Positions 1-11,769 of a stretch of 64,000 nt of DNA are shown in pieces. Both the position numbers and the translations under genes were made by a program. The notes below the pieces were generated by a model that saw only the letters and a list, made by a program, of their open reading frames with translations, was not told the DNA's origin and ran no database searches. The stretch lies in the NCBI GenBank assembly GCA_910589415.1, contig OU342635.1, positions 5,890,001-5,954,000 on the forward strand, read 5' to 3'. Position 1 is the stretch's first letter, and each line of letters starts with the position of its first letter. The DNA comes from Malachius bipustulatus (Eukaryota > Arthropoda > Insecta > Coleoptera > Melyridae).

Positions 1-202
1 ATATAGTCAAATAAAAAATGCAAAAGTTGTAGGGTACTTGTGAGTGGTAGGTACATGAAAATATGCCTAAAATTTAACGTAAAACCCAAAACAAGCGATT
101 TTACAGGGTATGTATGTTATGGAAAAATGTTTTATTTCATCTAATACGGGGTGACCGATTTTTTTGAAAATTGACTGCGGGTAATAGTATATTGTATACC
201 TA

Positions 203-302
203 GGCGGTAAAGTGGCACTTTTCAGGCCTTAAGAAGATATGGCCAGGCGAGGCGCAGCCGAGGCTGGCCACTTCTTGAGGCCTGAAAAGACACTTTACCG
301 CC
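203..302. repeat. Short imperfect hairpin (GGCGGTAAAGTG arms)
   Basis: The left arm reads GGCGGTAAAGTGGCACTTTT and the right arm returns as its inverse (…AAAAGACACTTTACCGCC). A GC-rich centre (GGCCAGGCGAGGCGCAGCC) separates them. A related half-site (TTTTACCGCCTAGGCAGGAAAAGTGGCACTTT) lies at about 1,061-1,092, and both are followed by a TATCCTAC/GTAGGATA motif, so the two may be ends of one larger degenerate element. There is no coding potential. Family not recognised. Confidence 0.6.
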
Positions 303-344
303 GTGGTTTACACATAATTTTTTATCCTACACAATAATAATAAT

Positions 345-684
345 ACAGTCTTTTTCTATTGGTTTTCCTCTTTTGTCAATTGCTTTTCCTTATTTGTCAA
401 ATGAGTTTCCCATTTATTAAACGTCAGTGCGTGATTTTTCAATTGAAATTCCTCTTTTGTCAAATGAGATTCCTTTTTTATCAAATGCTTTTCCAATATT
501 ATGATACTGTCACTGCAAGTAAATGGGAAAAGCAATTGACATAAAGTGAAACTGATTTGACATAAAAGGAAATTGATTGATAAATCAATGACTACAATTG
601 TTGATAGATAGAGAAATAAGAAAATCATTTGACAAATAAGGAAAAGCAATTGACAAAAGAGGAAAACCAAAAGCAAGAGACTGT
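345..684. repeat. Fold-back (inverted repeat) element with internal sub-repeats
   Basis: About 60 bases at 345-405 (starting ACAGTCTTTTTCTATTGG) reappear inverted at about 625-684 (ending …AAGCAAGAGACTGT). The roughly 220-bp spacer repeats diverged copies of the motifs TTGTCAAATGAG and CAATTGCTTTTCC. Open frames on both strands here are low-complexity by-products of the repeat, not genes. The family is not recognised; it is best described as a non-autonomous fold-back or MITE-like unit. Confidence 0.65.
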
Positions 685-690
685 AATTTT

Positions 691-2384
691 ATTTTTTTTG
701 AAAAAAATTTGTTTTGAAAGAAAATTTATTGAATACCTACATATTATGTTTGCTTATTACATTACTGTCAGTAAGCGTAAATTAAAATTACAATCAGTAA
801 TTTATTTATTTATTTATGGATAACATTAATAGTGAACGTTGGATTTTGAATATTACAATTATTGAACGAAATTCCTTGTTTGGATAAATTTGACATCAGT
901 ATTTACCTACCTCACTATTAGTATTTAATTTGCTGGGTCTTGCTGGTCTATTGACATTGACAGATTGACATACAGCTATAGCTTGCTTGCTATTGGTTCC
1001 CTCTGGAAATAGCATTCAATTGCAATTGGGTGGCCCTCTAGCGTGAAAATATAAAAATAATTTTACCGCCTAGGCAGGAAAAGTGGCACTTTCTCCGGGG
1101 GCATGCAGTCGAGAAAGTTCAATTTTCTTATGGGGTAGGATAAAAAAAATGTTGCGAATGCGGTAGGCAAATGCACCGTCGGCAATGCTGTAGGGCAATA
1201 ATGAAACTATTTTTTTTTAATAGAACACCCTGTAAATATTATTTTTCATATTTTTATTTTTGATAATTTTATACTGTGTTATATTGTTACTATTTTATTT
1301 TGTTTTTATTTATTTTATTTATTTTATTCAACTATTCATGTGGTACCCTATCATGTAGCTGTCATTTTTACACAGGGTGATAGGAACATGTAAGCCGTTA
1401 AAGTCTATATTACTTTTTATACCCTTGCATAATAAATAGCTACTAATTAAATAAAAATAAAAAACAATCTGGCAGCCATGTTTTAAACTTTGACGTTTAA
1501 TTTAAACCACATATTAATATTGAACATATACCTACAAAATTTCTACTAGCATCTATTAACTACACCTACCTACCTATTATTGCGTTCGGCGGAGAGGGTA
1601 GTGAATTTCAGTCGGTTTGTATGCTGGATGATATTATAAATCATAGGTACAAAACACCGTCGTTCAAAGAAATTGAGTTACGTCTATTTTTGTATCCTTA
1701 TAATGGCCTTTTAATCGTTTATAGGCACATAATATACCGCCATTTGAAGAAATTGATTTATGTCTATTTTTACGTGTTTAATTTTATGTTAATGTACAGA
1801 TCGTTGTTGCCAGATTAGTTTCTGTATTTATGTTATGACTGTTTATTATCTTAATTTTTTAAATATGTTAATAAAAAATAATATAAAAATAAAAAATAAC
1901 AAATATAAGTAGTTACATGAAAATATATTAGAAAACACAAACACAAAGGGCACCGAATAAAAATTGTAATAAATTCCGGTCATGATATATATTTAACAGT
2001 AAATAGGAAACAATGAGTAGAAAAATATTAAAACAAACTGATTATCTAACACAGGATGAGATTACTGGAACTTCTCATGTTATTGATTTCTCCAAAACTG
2101 TCTAAACTAGTTTAAAACAACATAATAATTATCTCGCTGTAAAAGTAAATAGTCATCTTACTACATAGATAGTAGTTTATAGTAAATATTAATATTTTTT
2201 CAGCGAATTATTTTCATTGTTAAATAAACACGTACGCAGTAAAGGATATAGACACCTATACTTTGTTCCACGAATCTTTGCGTGCCGTTGTAACTCTCAA
2301 TCGTTATTCAGAATATCCGCTTTTATAAGACAGTTGATAAGACAAACGTTCCAATGTTGTTGTATTTATTATTATTACTACTAC
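691..2384. other. AT-rich stretch without a supportable gene
   Basis: I see no reading frame with coding character and no RNA gene. The stretch holds homopolymer and simple AT runs, the GGCGGTAAAGTG-type half-site near 1,061-1,140, and scattered TAGGTA/TACCTA words. Confidence 0.5.
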
Positions 2385-2760
2385 TAGGGTAGTTTTAAGG
2401 CCCTCGTACGATGTTCGATTTCTTTTGGTTCTGCCATTTCGGTCCCAAATACTAGAAGTCTAGTTCCCTGTGTGCTGGGCATTCACACATTAGGTGGTAT
2501 GAGGTTTCATCCTCCTCCCCGCATCTCCTGCAATCTGGGTTATTTTTCCCTCCTATTATTGCGAGGCGTTTCATTAGTGGGTAATGTCCTATTAGAAGTC
2601 CAATTGCCCATCTCAACTTTTTCAGTTCATTAGTTTTATTCTCTGATAAATATTAATATTATTCGAATATCTCAGTCCATCCACTTCATTCCAATGGGAG
2701 CTATGTTTTTTCTTCAGGAGGTCTTTTATTTCCCTTCTAACTTCGCCTTCTAGCTATGGT
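2385..2760 (-). pseudogene. LINE remnant: C-terminal RNase H / zinc-knuckle region (jockey/R1-like)
   Basis: Read on the minus strand, about 2,640 down to 2,450 encodes a tract with the features LLIGHYPL, then C-R-R-C-G-E-E-D-E-T and H-L-M-C-E-C-P. This is the layout (GLLTGH…, C-x2-C, E-E-T, H-x-L-x-E-C-P) seen at the C-terminus of jockey/R1/I-type non-LTR retrotransposon polyproteins. The upstream part (toward 2,755) is frame-shifted, and stops follow the ECPAH motif. This is a decayed fragment. No target-site duplication or 3' tail was located. A similar remnant lies in intron 1 of the chitinase gene. Confidence 0.65.
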
Positions 2761-3048
2761 GATTACTATAATGAGCTAGAAAAACCTCAAATTGAAATAT
2801 TCTCGGACGTCAATGAGTGCGCAAGCGGTAGCAACCGAACCATCCTTGTGTGCAAGCTACGTCTTTGTATCTCTCAGTACAAAAGCATCAGAAATTTGAA
2901 AAATATAATCGTATTACAATAAAACAGATTTTCATTGCCTAATTATAACTATAGTACGTAGGTACTTATTTCGTCTATGAAAGGTACATAATATACCTAC
3001 GTCAATAAAAACGTCACTATAACCGAAGATATTTTGTAAACTCTCAGG

Positions 3049-4467
3049 TAGGTCTCCAGCGCCGGATTACAGATTTGCAGCGCCCTAGGCTAATTAAATA
3101 ACAGCGCCCCTTTTTAGTTGAATTTTAGTAATTGTCACCCTCTCTCCCCTCTTATGGAAAAATCTCAATCTAAGGAATGGCAAAGAGCAATTTTTTGTAT
3201 GTAAAATTAGACATTAATAGAAAGAAATGTGTAGGTATTTCATTAGGTAAATTCTGCTGCGCTTTTTGTGAGTGAATTATGTCAAAGATATGGTAGCATT
3301 ATAGAGTCCAACCGGGGGGTCTGGGGGGTACGGAGTATCCTCCAGGAATGAGGGGGGTTCGGGGGTTCCCCCCCGAGAAAATTTTTGAAAAAACAAGTGC
3401 GAAAATGTTAATCACACTATAAGGAATAACTGCATTTATACTGTTAGCTATACATTTTCGCATTACGTTCAAGCATTGGAAAGGTCCACCGGATAATATA
3501 TAGAGTTGAATAGAAGTTGGGTTAGAGGTTAGAGCCCAATTAGAGCCACCATCTGGTTTTAATATGGCCAAAGCCTTCGTTGTTCGATATCGTCAATTCA
3601 AGAACCAAGACATCTTCTCCAAGAACTTTAGGTACCTACTTTTATTATAGAAGAACATGAATCAGGTTCGGCGTTCCGCGGGTAGTCTGTACAGGCCAGA
3701 GCCGTTCTAGGATATTTGGGGCCTATGGGCCACTGAAAGTAATGCGCCCTTTTCTCAGATGAAATGCGTAAAGGATAGCTAACGCTGGGAATAAGCCAAT
3801 GACGACTGATGGATTACAAATAAGTTAGTGCAGTATGAATTCTAAATAATTTAACACTATAGTTATGTATGTCCGGCTCCAAAGAAAATGCGCAGCAAGC
3901 GAAATTATTTTCAATGTTAAAAGTTACGCAATTTCCCACTACTTAGTTAAGCATGTAGGTATACTGAGATGTGAAAACTATAATAACTAAATGACTAATA
4001 AATAATCACAAAAAATATTATACTTCAATAAAAACATCCGCCACCAAAAGGCTTGCGCCCCTTGCCTACAGCCCTATTAATTCTGTGGTTAGAAAGGCCC
4101 TGATTATGTAATATTGTGAAAAGTTGCCCAGGATCCTGCACGCGCCCCCCGCCTCCTTGGCTATGCTACCCACCCAGTAATTAATTTTATCATGATATTT
4201 TGATAATTTTTGTTATTGTTATATATGAATTAAGATGTTTTTTTCTCCCGCCCGCCGCCCCTATGAACTTGTCGCCTGCGTGCGGGCAGATAGGTAGGTA
4301 TTATATTATCCTAACTCGGAAATGTATATTTTATTATTTTTAGTACCTAAGTATTTATGCATTTACATATTTACAAATTTTAAGCGCGCCTCCGGCGCCC
4401 CACCAAGCTTTGCGCCCCTAGGCTACAGCCTAGGTAGCCTTGTGGGTAATCCGGCGCTGTAGGTCTC
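3049..4467. mobile_element. hAT-like non-autonomous DNA transposon with perfect 8-bp target duplication
   Basis: The element body is 3,057-4,459. It begins CAGCGCCGGATTAC and ends GTAATCCGGCGCTG, an inverted repeat. It is flanked on both sides by the direct repeat TAGGTCTC (3,049-3,056 and 4,460-4,467). An 8-bp duplication with CAG…CTG termini is the hAT signature. The 1.4-kb interior has several GCGCCCCTAGGCTA-like sub-terminal motifs and a G-rich tract (3,310-3,375) but no recognisable transposase. The minus-strand frame at 3,299-3,571 runs through the G-rich tract and looks non-functional. Confidence 0.85.
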
Positions 4468-7400
4468 TATTAATTTATGAGCAGATTTTAAGTAGGTATA
4501 TTATCCCAACGAACTGGTCATAAATCTATTTGTCACCCAGTAAACATTAATAATGTCACTAAACTCTACAAAAACAGGATTCCACGACAAACTTATAAAA
4601 TTGCAAATTATGTATCTGAAAAGACAATGATAAATGCGCCAATAACCGAAATATTTATAGGAATTCAGAATTTCACTACAGCTTTTCACACAAAAATAAA
4701 CAAAGCCAATTAAACTGATGACTATTATTACTGTAATAGAAATTAACTTTATTTTCAAAATAAGTTCTATGATGAAACAATGAATTAAAATTAAACCAAT
4801 TAGGTACTGTTACGTCCAGTTCTTATTACCGATCGCGGGTGCGTAATTGTCATTTGTCAGACATTTAAAGAGATTCGATCGATTACGATAATGTGATGAT
4901 CGAGCTTGGAAACAATTGAGAAATCACGAATAAGCAATTTTCTGTTATGTCCAGATTTTACTGGTAAAGAAAGTTTATTGACATTGACCTTAAGTTATTT
5001 CTTGCATCTACTTATGAAGCAGGTTTTTTTAAATTAGTAATGCCAATAAAAAATATTCTATTGTTACAGCTAAATTGCATTTTTTTATCTGCATATATGT
5101 TATTAAGAGATTATTCTAGATTATCCCACACAATAAAATTTAAATAGCTTTTTTTATTCAAAATGACGTTGCATTCTACGTATTTTCAATCTAAAGAAGA
5201 TTTCTTGGAGTTGAGTTGAGATGGAGAGTTATTTATTCCATCCTCTAGCAATTGAGCTTTTCGAGGAAAAAATTATAGCGAGTCGGGAAAAATAAAAACA
5301 AAAATACAAACTAATGCAGAAGGAAAAGAATTAATTAACAAAGTAACAAAAATTATTTGCAAAATCGACATTATAACGCATTTATGGCGTTTACGTTTAT
5401 TTACGCGTACCTGACATCAAAATTAGAATTGGTGTCTCGTGCTAATTAATAAACAACGAATGCTAGTTTCGAGAAACTACGTTTCAAGCCAACGATCGGT
5501 TAAAGAAGAGTGTTTCCGGCACATAATTATCTTTAATTACCTCGCTAGACTTTCCGGCAGTGACCTATCTCAACATCAAACGTCGCGTGCCGATTTAAAC
5601 TTCACCAGACTCGAAATACCTCTGTTCCGGCAATGCTATCTCCAATTATTTACTTCATCTTTCTACATTAAAATAGAAACAACCGAGTGCTCTCCAATCA
5701 ACTACAGGCTCATTCTCTTGGTCAACCTAATCTAGGAAGGTACCTAAAAAACGTACTCCCAGCAACCCCAACTGTAAGTAAAGTTTCCTTTGAGTCCCGA
5801 ACAGCTTTCATAGTAGAAATGAGACATTTCAAGTAAATTAGTGCCCACAATAAAGCAAAATAATGGAAGTGTAATTTATGTTTTATAAATATTTTATTAA
5901 ACTCTGGAAAGCAGAGATTTTGTCGACTAAAAAAACTCCATTTTGAGCCAAACGCGTCATAGTTAAACGTTCCAACATGCGAGACTTCTTTAATTGGAGA
6001 CGTTGTAAAGCATCTGCTTTTCACTACCTGGATGACACCGTTTGGCCGTCATATAGGTATAGAGATGTGACAGAGTGACGAATCGTCCCATTAGCAGACC
6101 TGGAGAAAGATAAAGGCTGACTGCGATAGATTTCATAGCGACTGTCGGAATTAATGCCTAATAAGCCACTTGGCCAAAAGCCTTTCCTAAACTTTTCCCT
6201 AATATATTTCACGAAGGGAGGTGGAGACCTGGAGCGCCACAGTGGTTAAAATGGCACAATAAATAAAGGTTGGAACGACTTGGGGAAAGGTTTGGAAAAG
6301 GTGTTTTTATGAGTCTGAGCAAAACAAAACTTGTATTTGAAATTATTGGTGAGGTTTCAGACATCCCAGGAATACCCGGAAGAAAGGAAAAATGTGTATC
6401 ACAATCCAGTGAGAGGAGGAAAAATAAAATCCAGTGGGAGGAGGTAGGAAAAGGGTAAAAGTGAGTTTTAAAACTGGTTACGAGAATTGGATTCATGACA
6501 GTTTAAAGTTCACAACCCCAAAAACCCGCGGGTGGGGCCTGGTGTGACCCATTCGCTGTCCTCGTCACGAGGACTCAATTTCACTGGACAGACATCAATT
6601 CTGAAATCAAGGCCCTTGTGGAGGGCTTTTGTTTGAGAGGTTTGGGTAACTTCTTAGCCCAGCTACCTGGTGAGAGAGAGAGAGAGAGGAAAAAATACAG
6701 GAGCTAGATCGGTTGGTGACCTTACACGAATGAAAGAGATGTAAATACCTGGGGGTTTTACCCTTATTTCCAATTTCTACCCTTTTTACTGGCTCTCACC
6801 GGCCCTTAAGAAACTGAAACCACCATGTAGAACGTCCCATGTATATAGCAATACTTTATGAACCTTCTTCGAATCACCGGTGACACCTGTCTTACCTATA
6901 TATTACATTGTGGACTTATGACCGTTCCCTAATTATGACCCTTCCCTAACAACTATGTTTTGTCCGTCCTGCTAGCTCGAGGTGCAGATGTGGGATTGGT
7001 GGGGACTTTCGACAAGCCAGCAAGAACCAGACCATTTAAATTCCATATTACGGATCCAGAATTCGTTAGTGGACGATCCGGGATCGGACGGATGCGACGA
7101 ATATTCGCGAGAGAGAGGAAAAACTATTTTATGACCATTTTGACGAAATTTTTTATTCACATGAAGTGACGTCGAAGTTATTGACAAAATATCACGTCTT
7201 TTTAACCCTACCTTCCTACTTTGGGTAAGTATGACCTCGGGGAATTTTTATGAAGAATTTAATTGTCTACAAAAAAGACCCTGTGGAAATTTTAGGTGGC
7301 CATTTTGCCACAATTATGACATTTATGCCGGAAAAGTCGATTCACACACTTCAGGTAGGCACTTCATGAAGGATGTCTCGCCTCATCGAGCGGATGGAGG

Positions 7401-7944
7401 AACTCGGGAGTTCATGCCCTAACCTCCCTGATATATCGTAACCATTTATCAGTCTTTATTGTTGTGCTACTTTTTGAAACGCTTCATTGTCATTAGCAGT
7501 TTTACATCAAATACTCCCCCATTTATCAAGTTACTTGCCCTGAGAGCTAAAACCTCTCAGTCGTCGGGTCAAAGCTCTGTAAGATATCAGTTTGATCTCT
7601 GAATGCGTCTGGATTTTTTTAGTTTAACCAAGATCGCTAGTTTTATTTTGACAACAGTTGCAATAGATACCACAGGACAGGAGGAGAATGAACTTGTAAA
7701 GACGGTTCCTTTTCGAAGCACCAGCACGTACGTCATCGAGTAGGCTGCTTCTAAGCTTAATGTCTAAGCCTGTAAAATTCACCCATATTACGTCAGACAT
7801 CCCCGAGTTAATAACGTTGCTTACTCCACCTCTATTTACACGTCTTTTTACGTATGCATCATCAATATTCGTCGTAATTTTGAACACTTCCATGATTTCG
7901 ACACTTATCTGATTTCGTAATTTCTTTCAATTTTATGTTACAGT
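4468..7944. other. Intergenic stretch without a supportable gene
   Basis: I see no conserved protein signature. The part from about 6,200 to 7,600 is less AT-rich than its surroundings and has overlapping open frames on both strands (6,209-6,496 minus, 6,960-7,169 plus), but none has family motifs. It may be an unrecognised old element. A short (GA)n run lies at 6,672-6,688. Confidence 0.4.
6672..6688. repeat. (GA)n microsatellite
   Basis: About eight uninterrupted GA dinucleotides are visible. Confidence 0.9.
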
Positions 7945-8046
7945 TAACGGCTATAACGGTTATAACGTTTATACCGTTTATAAGCGTTATTATAACGGTT
8001 ATAACCGTTATAATAATGTTTAAAACCGACGTATATAACGGTTTTA
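7945..8046. repeat. Short-period palindromic repeat of TAACGGTTA / AACCGTTA
   Basis: Within 100 bases the words TATAACGGTTATAAC, CGTTTATACCGTTTATAA, TATAACGGTTATAACCGT and TATAACGG recur in both orientations, roughly every 10-20 bases. The core AACGGTT/AACCGTT also matches a Myb-type binding core by sequence only. It is non-coding. Confidence 0.75.
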
Positions 8047-8204
8047 TAAAATTTATTAACCAATTGATATAAATTGAAATGAAAAAAATTAGAAACGGTT
8101 AATAATACATGAAAAATTAGATTATAATTTTCTGTTCTCGATAAATTATTCATTATTCAAGTGCATCGCACAGCATCAAACCATAAGATCATATTCCCCG
8201 ATTA

Positions 8205-8624
8205 TTACAGGTACCTACATGGTACATGATGGCATACCGTACAGATATAAACAAAAGTGAAGGTGAGATTCTTGCACCGCGATTGTACCGGTTTGTTTGT
8301 GTTCATGTAACTTGTCTGAATTAATGATTGATTGGATATCCATACGCGGAGCGACAATGCACGCCCGTTTAGATCAAGTTCAAGGAGATTCATTGCCGTC
8401 CGACATGAACTGAACTGCATACATGCCTCTTGCATAGGTCCTGCATCAGAGCCAGGACATAAACTGTCGGGCTTCTGATTGCGAGACTCCTGGAACCTGA
8501 ATTGACAGAATTGGGTTCGAGAAATGACTGCCCAGGCATACTTACCTATTAGAGGACCAGCAGAGGAGATATAAGAAGTTGAGGCGGCAGAAGTGGCGCA
8601 TTTGTGTGGTTGATGTTCCAGCAA
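8205..8624 (-). other. Isolated 139-codon open frame in less AT-rich DNA; no family recognised
   Basis: This minus-strand frame starts with ATG at 8,624 and covers a tract with visibly higher GC than its flanks. The translation has no domain, signal peptide or repeat I recognise. Its composition (many Ser, Cys, Asn and Gln) is compatible with a chance frame or with one exon of an unknown gene. No adjoining exon with matching phase could be identified. I list it as an open frame, not as a gene. Confidence 0.2.
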
Positions 8625-9802
8625 AAGGTGAATTCTGATGCTCCTCTCTGGGTGTATTTTTAGACTAGTGCCAGTTTAGAGTGGACATTTTTGTGATATA
8701 TTAGTTATGTAAACGTAAGAATTTTTTTTATATTTATAATTTTTTGTTATTGATTTACATTGACAACATATTTTTCAATTGACTTTTCAAATTAGTCAAT
8801 TTTTAAATGAAAGAAAAATGGTGGTTCGTATTTGGTACTGAAAGTAATCTTGCTATTAGAAAAACATTTTTTTCGATTTCATTACGAGAAAATTTGAAAA
8901 AAAAATGATTGATGCGGTCTAGAGAAAAATAATATAAGTAGGTACCTATAGGTTTAAGATAGACAAGTGCAAAGAAGTAGGTATGTATTACATAAAAATC
9001 AAATTTTCTTATTAAAAAATAACAGCATTCAAAAATAAATCTAGGATAAAAAAAATAACTCAGAAAACAAAAAATGGTATTTTGAGTTATTTTTGAAAGA
9101 AATGCCCAATTGTTCAGCAAGCTTGGTATAGAAAATCGTAGATGCTTTGTTATATTGAACAACAAAAAAATATTTGCGGAATATACGTAAGAAAGCTTCT
9201 CTAAAGCTTTCTGGGTAGGTATCTGTGTTACATACTTTTATGAAGTGGAGTTTAAATTTTGAAATTCAAATTAATTTTTTTTTTTTTGAATTTAAAATTT
9301 TGAAATTTAATTTGAAATTTAAATTGAAATTAAAAATGAGGCAAAAGTAGAAAATATTTTTTCACTTTTTCACAATTTTTACCGTTTCAATTTTTGGAAA
9401 GCTTGCTCAGAATTTCAAGAATAGTAAGAAGGAAACAATTGTCTTATATAAGCGATAACTGATCATATAGGTACTTGTAATATAGCTGCATTGGTAACAA
9501 AAGAAACAATGATGCTTCATAATTTTAATTGTCAAAAAAAAATAACAGTCAACAATAATTTTTTAACGTTTCAAGAGATGATAACTTGTTACAGATATCT
9601 TTAGAAACCTCTAAAATATTCCTTCTAAACTTTTATGAATGGTTGATTTACGTAACTTTCTTCGAATTTTTTTTGCAGATGTGATGTTACACAATAATAC
9701 TTATTTGAAAATAATCTCAAAATTATGACTTCTAGTTTTCGAGATACCAATGATAATTTTCCTATGATAGGTATAATAGAAGTACTGAAAGTATACTGAA
9801 AG
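8625..9802. other. Very AT-rich stretch without features
   Basis: Poly-A/T runs dominate. Around 9,250-9,330 there is a short imperfect palindrome of AATTTGAAATTT words. There is no gene. Confidence 0.5.
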
Positions 9803-10258
9803 TACCCAGGCAGCAGAATCACGTCGATGCTACGTGATTTTTTGGTCATCCCACTGTTATTATGACTTTAGAAATGACGGTAGGATGACGTGATTATGTC
9901 ACGGCCCGTCGACGTGGTTTTTAGACGTTTACAATAAGGAGGCCAGTTTGTAGGCCTTTTTTCATGGATGTAAAATTTATTTCTTAATTAAACTCCATTT
10001 TCTGTCCGCTGTACAATACAACTAATAATAATAATTACAGATGCTATTATTATTTATAAATATAAATAAACAATTCTCAAATGTGTATCTATAAACATAA
10101 TATATAATTATGAACAAACCTTGTGAAAATGACGAAAAAACGACGTTACAGCGACGTCATGAACATAACGTCTGAGAAATGACGACATCGCAATGACGTC
10201 GGGGACCAACAATGACTAAAAAATGACGTAATTATAACCTAACTCTGATGCCTGGGTA
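9803..10258. mobile_element. MITE with TA target duplication and many TGACGT motifs
   Basis: The body (9,805-10,256) starts CCCAGGCA and ends TGCCTGGG, with TA on both sides. That fits Tc1/mariner-type integration. Both sub-terminal regions repeat ATGACGT/ACGTCA words (for example GATGACGTGATTATGTCACG on the left, and GCGACGTCATG and CAATGACGTCGG on the right). The centre is plain AT-rich DNA. There is no ORF. Confidence 0.75.
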
Positions 10259-10588
10259 GTAATAGGGCAAAAATTACAAAAATGTTGTTTTCTGTTCAAA
10301 TAAATCTGGGAACGTATTAATTTTCTAGTTTAAATGTGGCTTTTAAATTGAACAATGCTTTAATGGTTTCTGTGGTGTGATTCCATGGTTTACATGACGT
10401 CGAGGAAGATAGCAGTCTATTTATTTGTCAAAAAAATAAAACTTCAAAAAACGAAAAATACATTTCTCATTTTTAAGTTGGCTTTTTATGATAATAATTA
10501 ATAACAAATTGCCTCTTCTTACTTGCAATGAATGATCAAAAATTTTATTTTGCTAAATATTGTCAAAAGATTTAATAACATCAATAAG

Positions 10589-10834
10589 GGCTTGGTGCAA
10601 GAAGGGCCAGTTGTTGTTTTGTTGAGCTAATCATTGAATTATATTAATTTTCTCGCTCTCTTTTGTTATGCTAAAACCCCCAATGTCAAAGTTAACCAAT
10701 AACAGCCCTAAAAGAATTAAATGCACTGTCATATTCTATCTGAACGTACATACCAAGTTTGAAACATAGCGTTTGATTAAAACTTGAAATTCTCAAATAT
10801 CAAATTTTTACATTGGGCCTTCTTGCACCAAGCC
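10589..10834. mobile_element. Small inverted-repeat element (GGCTTGGTGCAAGAAGGGCC ends)
   Basis: The left end GGCTTGGTGCAAGAAGGGCC is mirrored exactly at the right end as GGGCCTTCTTGCACCAAGCC, about 245 bp apart. It has no coding capacity. This is a MITE of unassigned family, and the flanks show no unambiguous target duplication. Confidence 0.75.
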
Positions 10835-10980
10835 ATTAACAATAAACATGCTAGAAGCCATAAACAGAACACAACAAAAAAGTTGTCCCAGTTTTATTTG
10901 AACACAACAACTGTAAATTGCAATAACACAAATTAAGTTTATACATTTCTTCAAGAAGATAGCTATTTGTGGTACAAGTT

Positions 10981-11762
10981 GCAAAAGGAGTGCTTAAGCA
11001 CTTGACAGTTGTCAAACTCAACCTTTGGCCTCGTTTGACGATTTTCGTCCGTGCTTAAAACACTTCCATTTTGCACTTTGTATGGCAAATTGACATTTTT
11101 CTTAAATCGTTTTATGAAGTTGCAATTTTGATTGTCATTTTAGTTTCGAAGTTTCGAAATTACTTTCTTTTAGGTACGAGTGCCTAAAAGTGACATACTT
11201 TTACGCACTTGTGCTTAAAAGTGAGATAAATGACAATCAGCAAGTTGTCATGAATCTTCATGAAGCCTGTCATTTTGACAATGTAAATTTTGACTTGGAA
11301 TTCATAAATTGTTGTTTCTTGGAAATTGACCAAAACTTCTTCTGTAGCAGACGCTGCAAAAGGAGTATTTAAGCCCTTCACGATTGTCAAACTCGACCTT
11401 CGGCCTCGTTTGAAATTGCCATTTTTCTTGGATGGTTTAATAAAATTGCAATTTTGATTGTCATTTTAGTTTCGAAATGACATTCTTTTAGGTAAAATTT
11501 TTTTCGCACTTGTGCTTAAAAGTGACATAAATGACAATTAAAAGCAAGTTTTCATGGATCTTCATGAAGCTTGTCATTTCGACAATACAAATTTTGACTT
11601 GGAATTCATTAATTGTTGTTTCTTGGCGATTGATCAAAACATCTTCTGTGGCCCCCGCTGCATAAAGAGTGTTTAATCACTTGACGATTGTCAAACTCAA
11701 CCTTCGGTATCGTTTGACAATTTTCGTCGCGTGCTTAAAACACTCCTTTTGTGCAAATTATA
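10981..11762. repeat. Long-period tandem repeat, about 2.3 copies (units about 374 and 305 bp)
   Basis: Units begin at 10,981, 11,355 and 11,660, each with GCAAAAGGAGT or GCATAAAGAGT followed by TTGTCAAACTC and CCTTTGGCCTCGTTTGA or CCTTCGGCCTCGTTTGA. Each full unit also carries ATTGTCATTTTAGTTTCGAA, CTTGTGCTTAAAAGTGA and TTGACTTGGAATTCAT. The third copy stops after about 100 bases. Open frames on both strands near 11,190 are by-products of the repeat. Confidence 0.8.
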
Positions 11763-11769
11763 CTTACCT

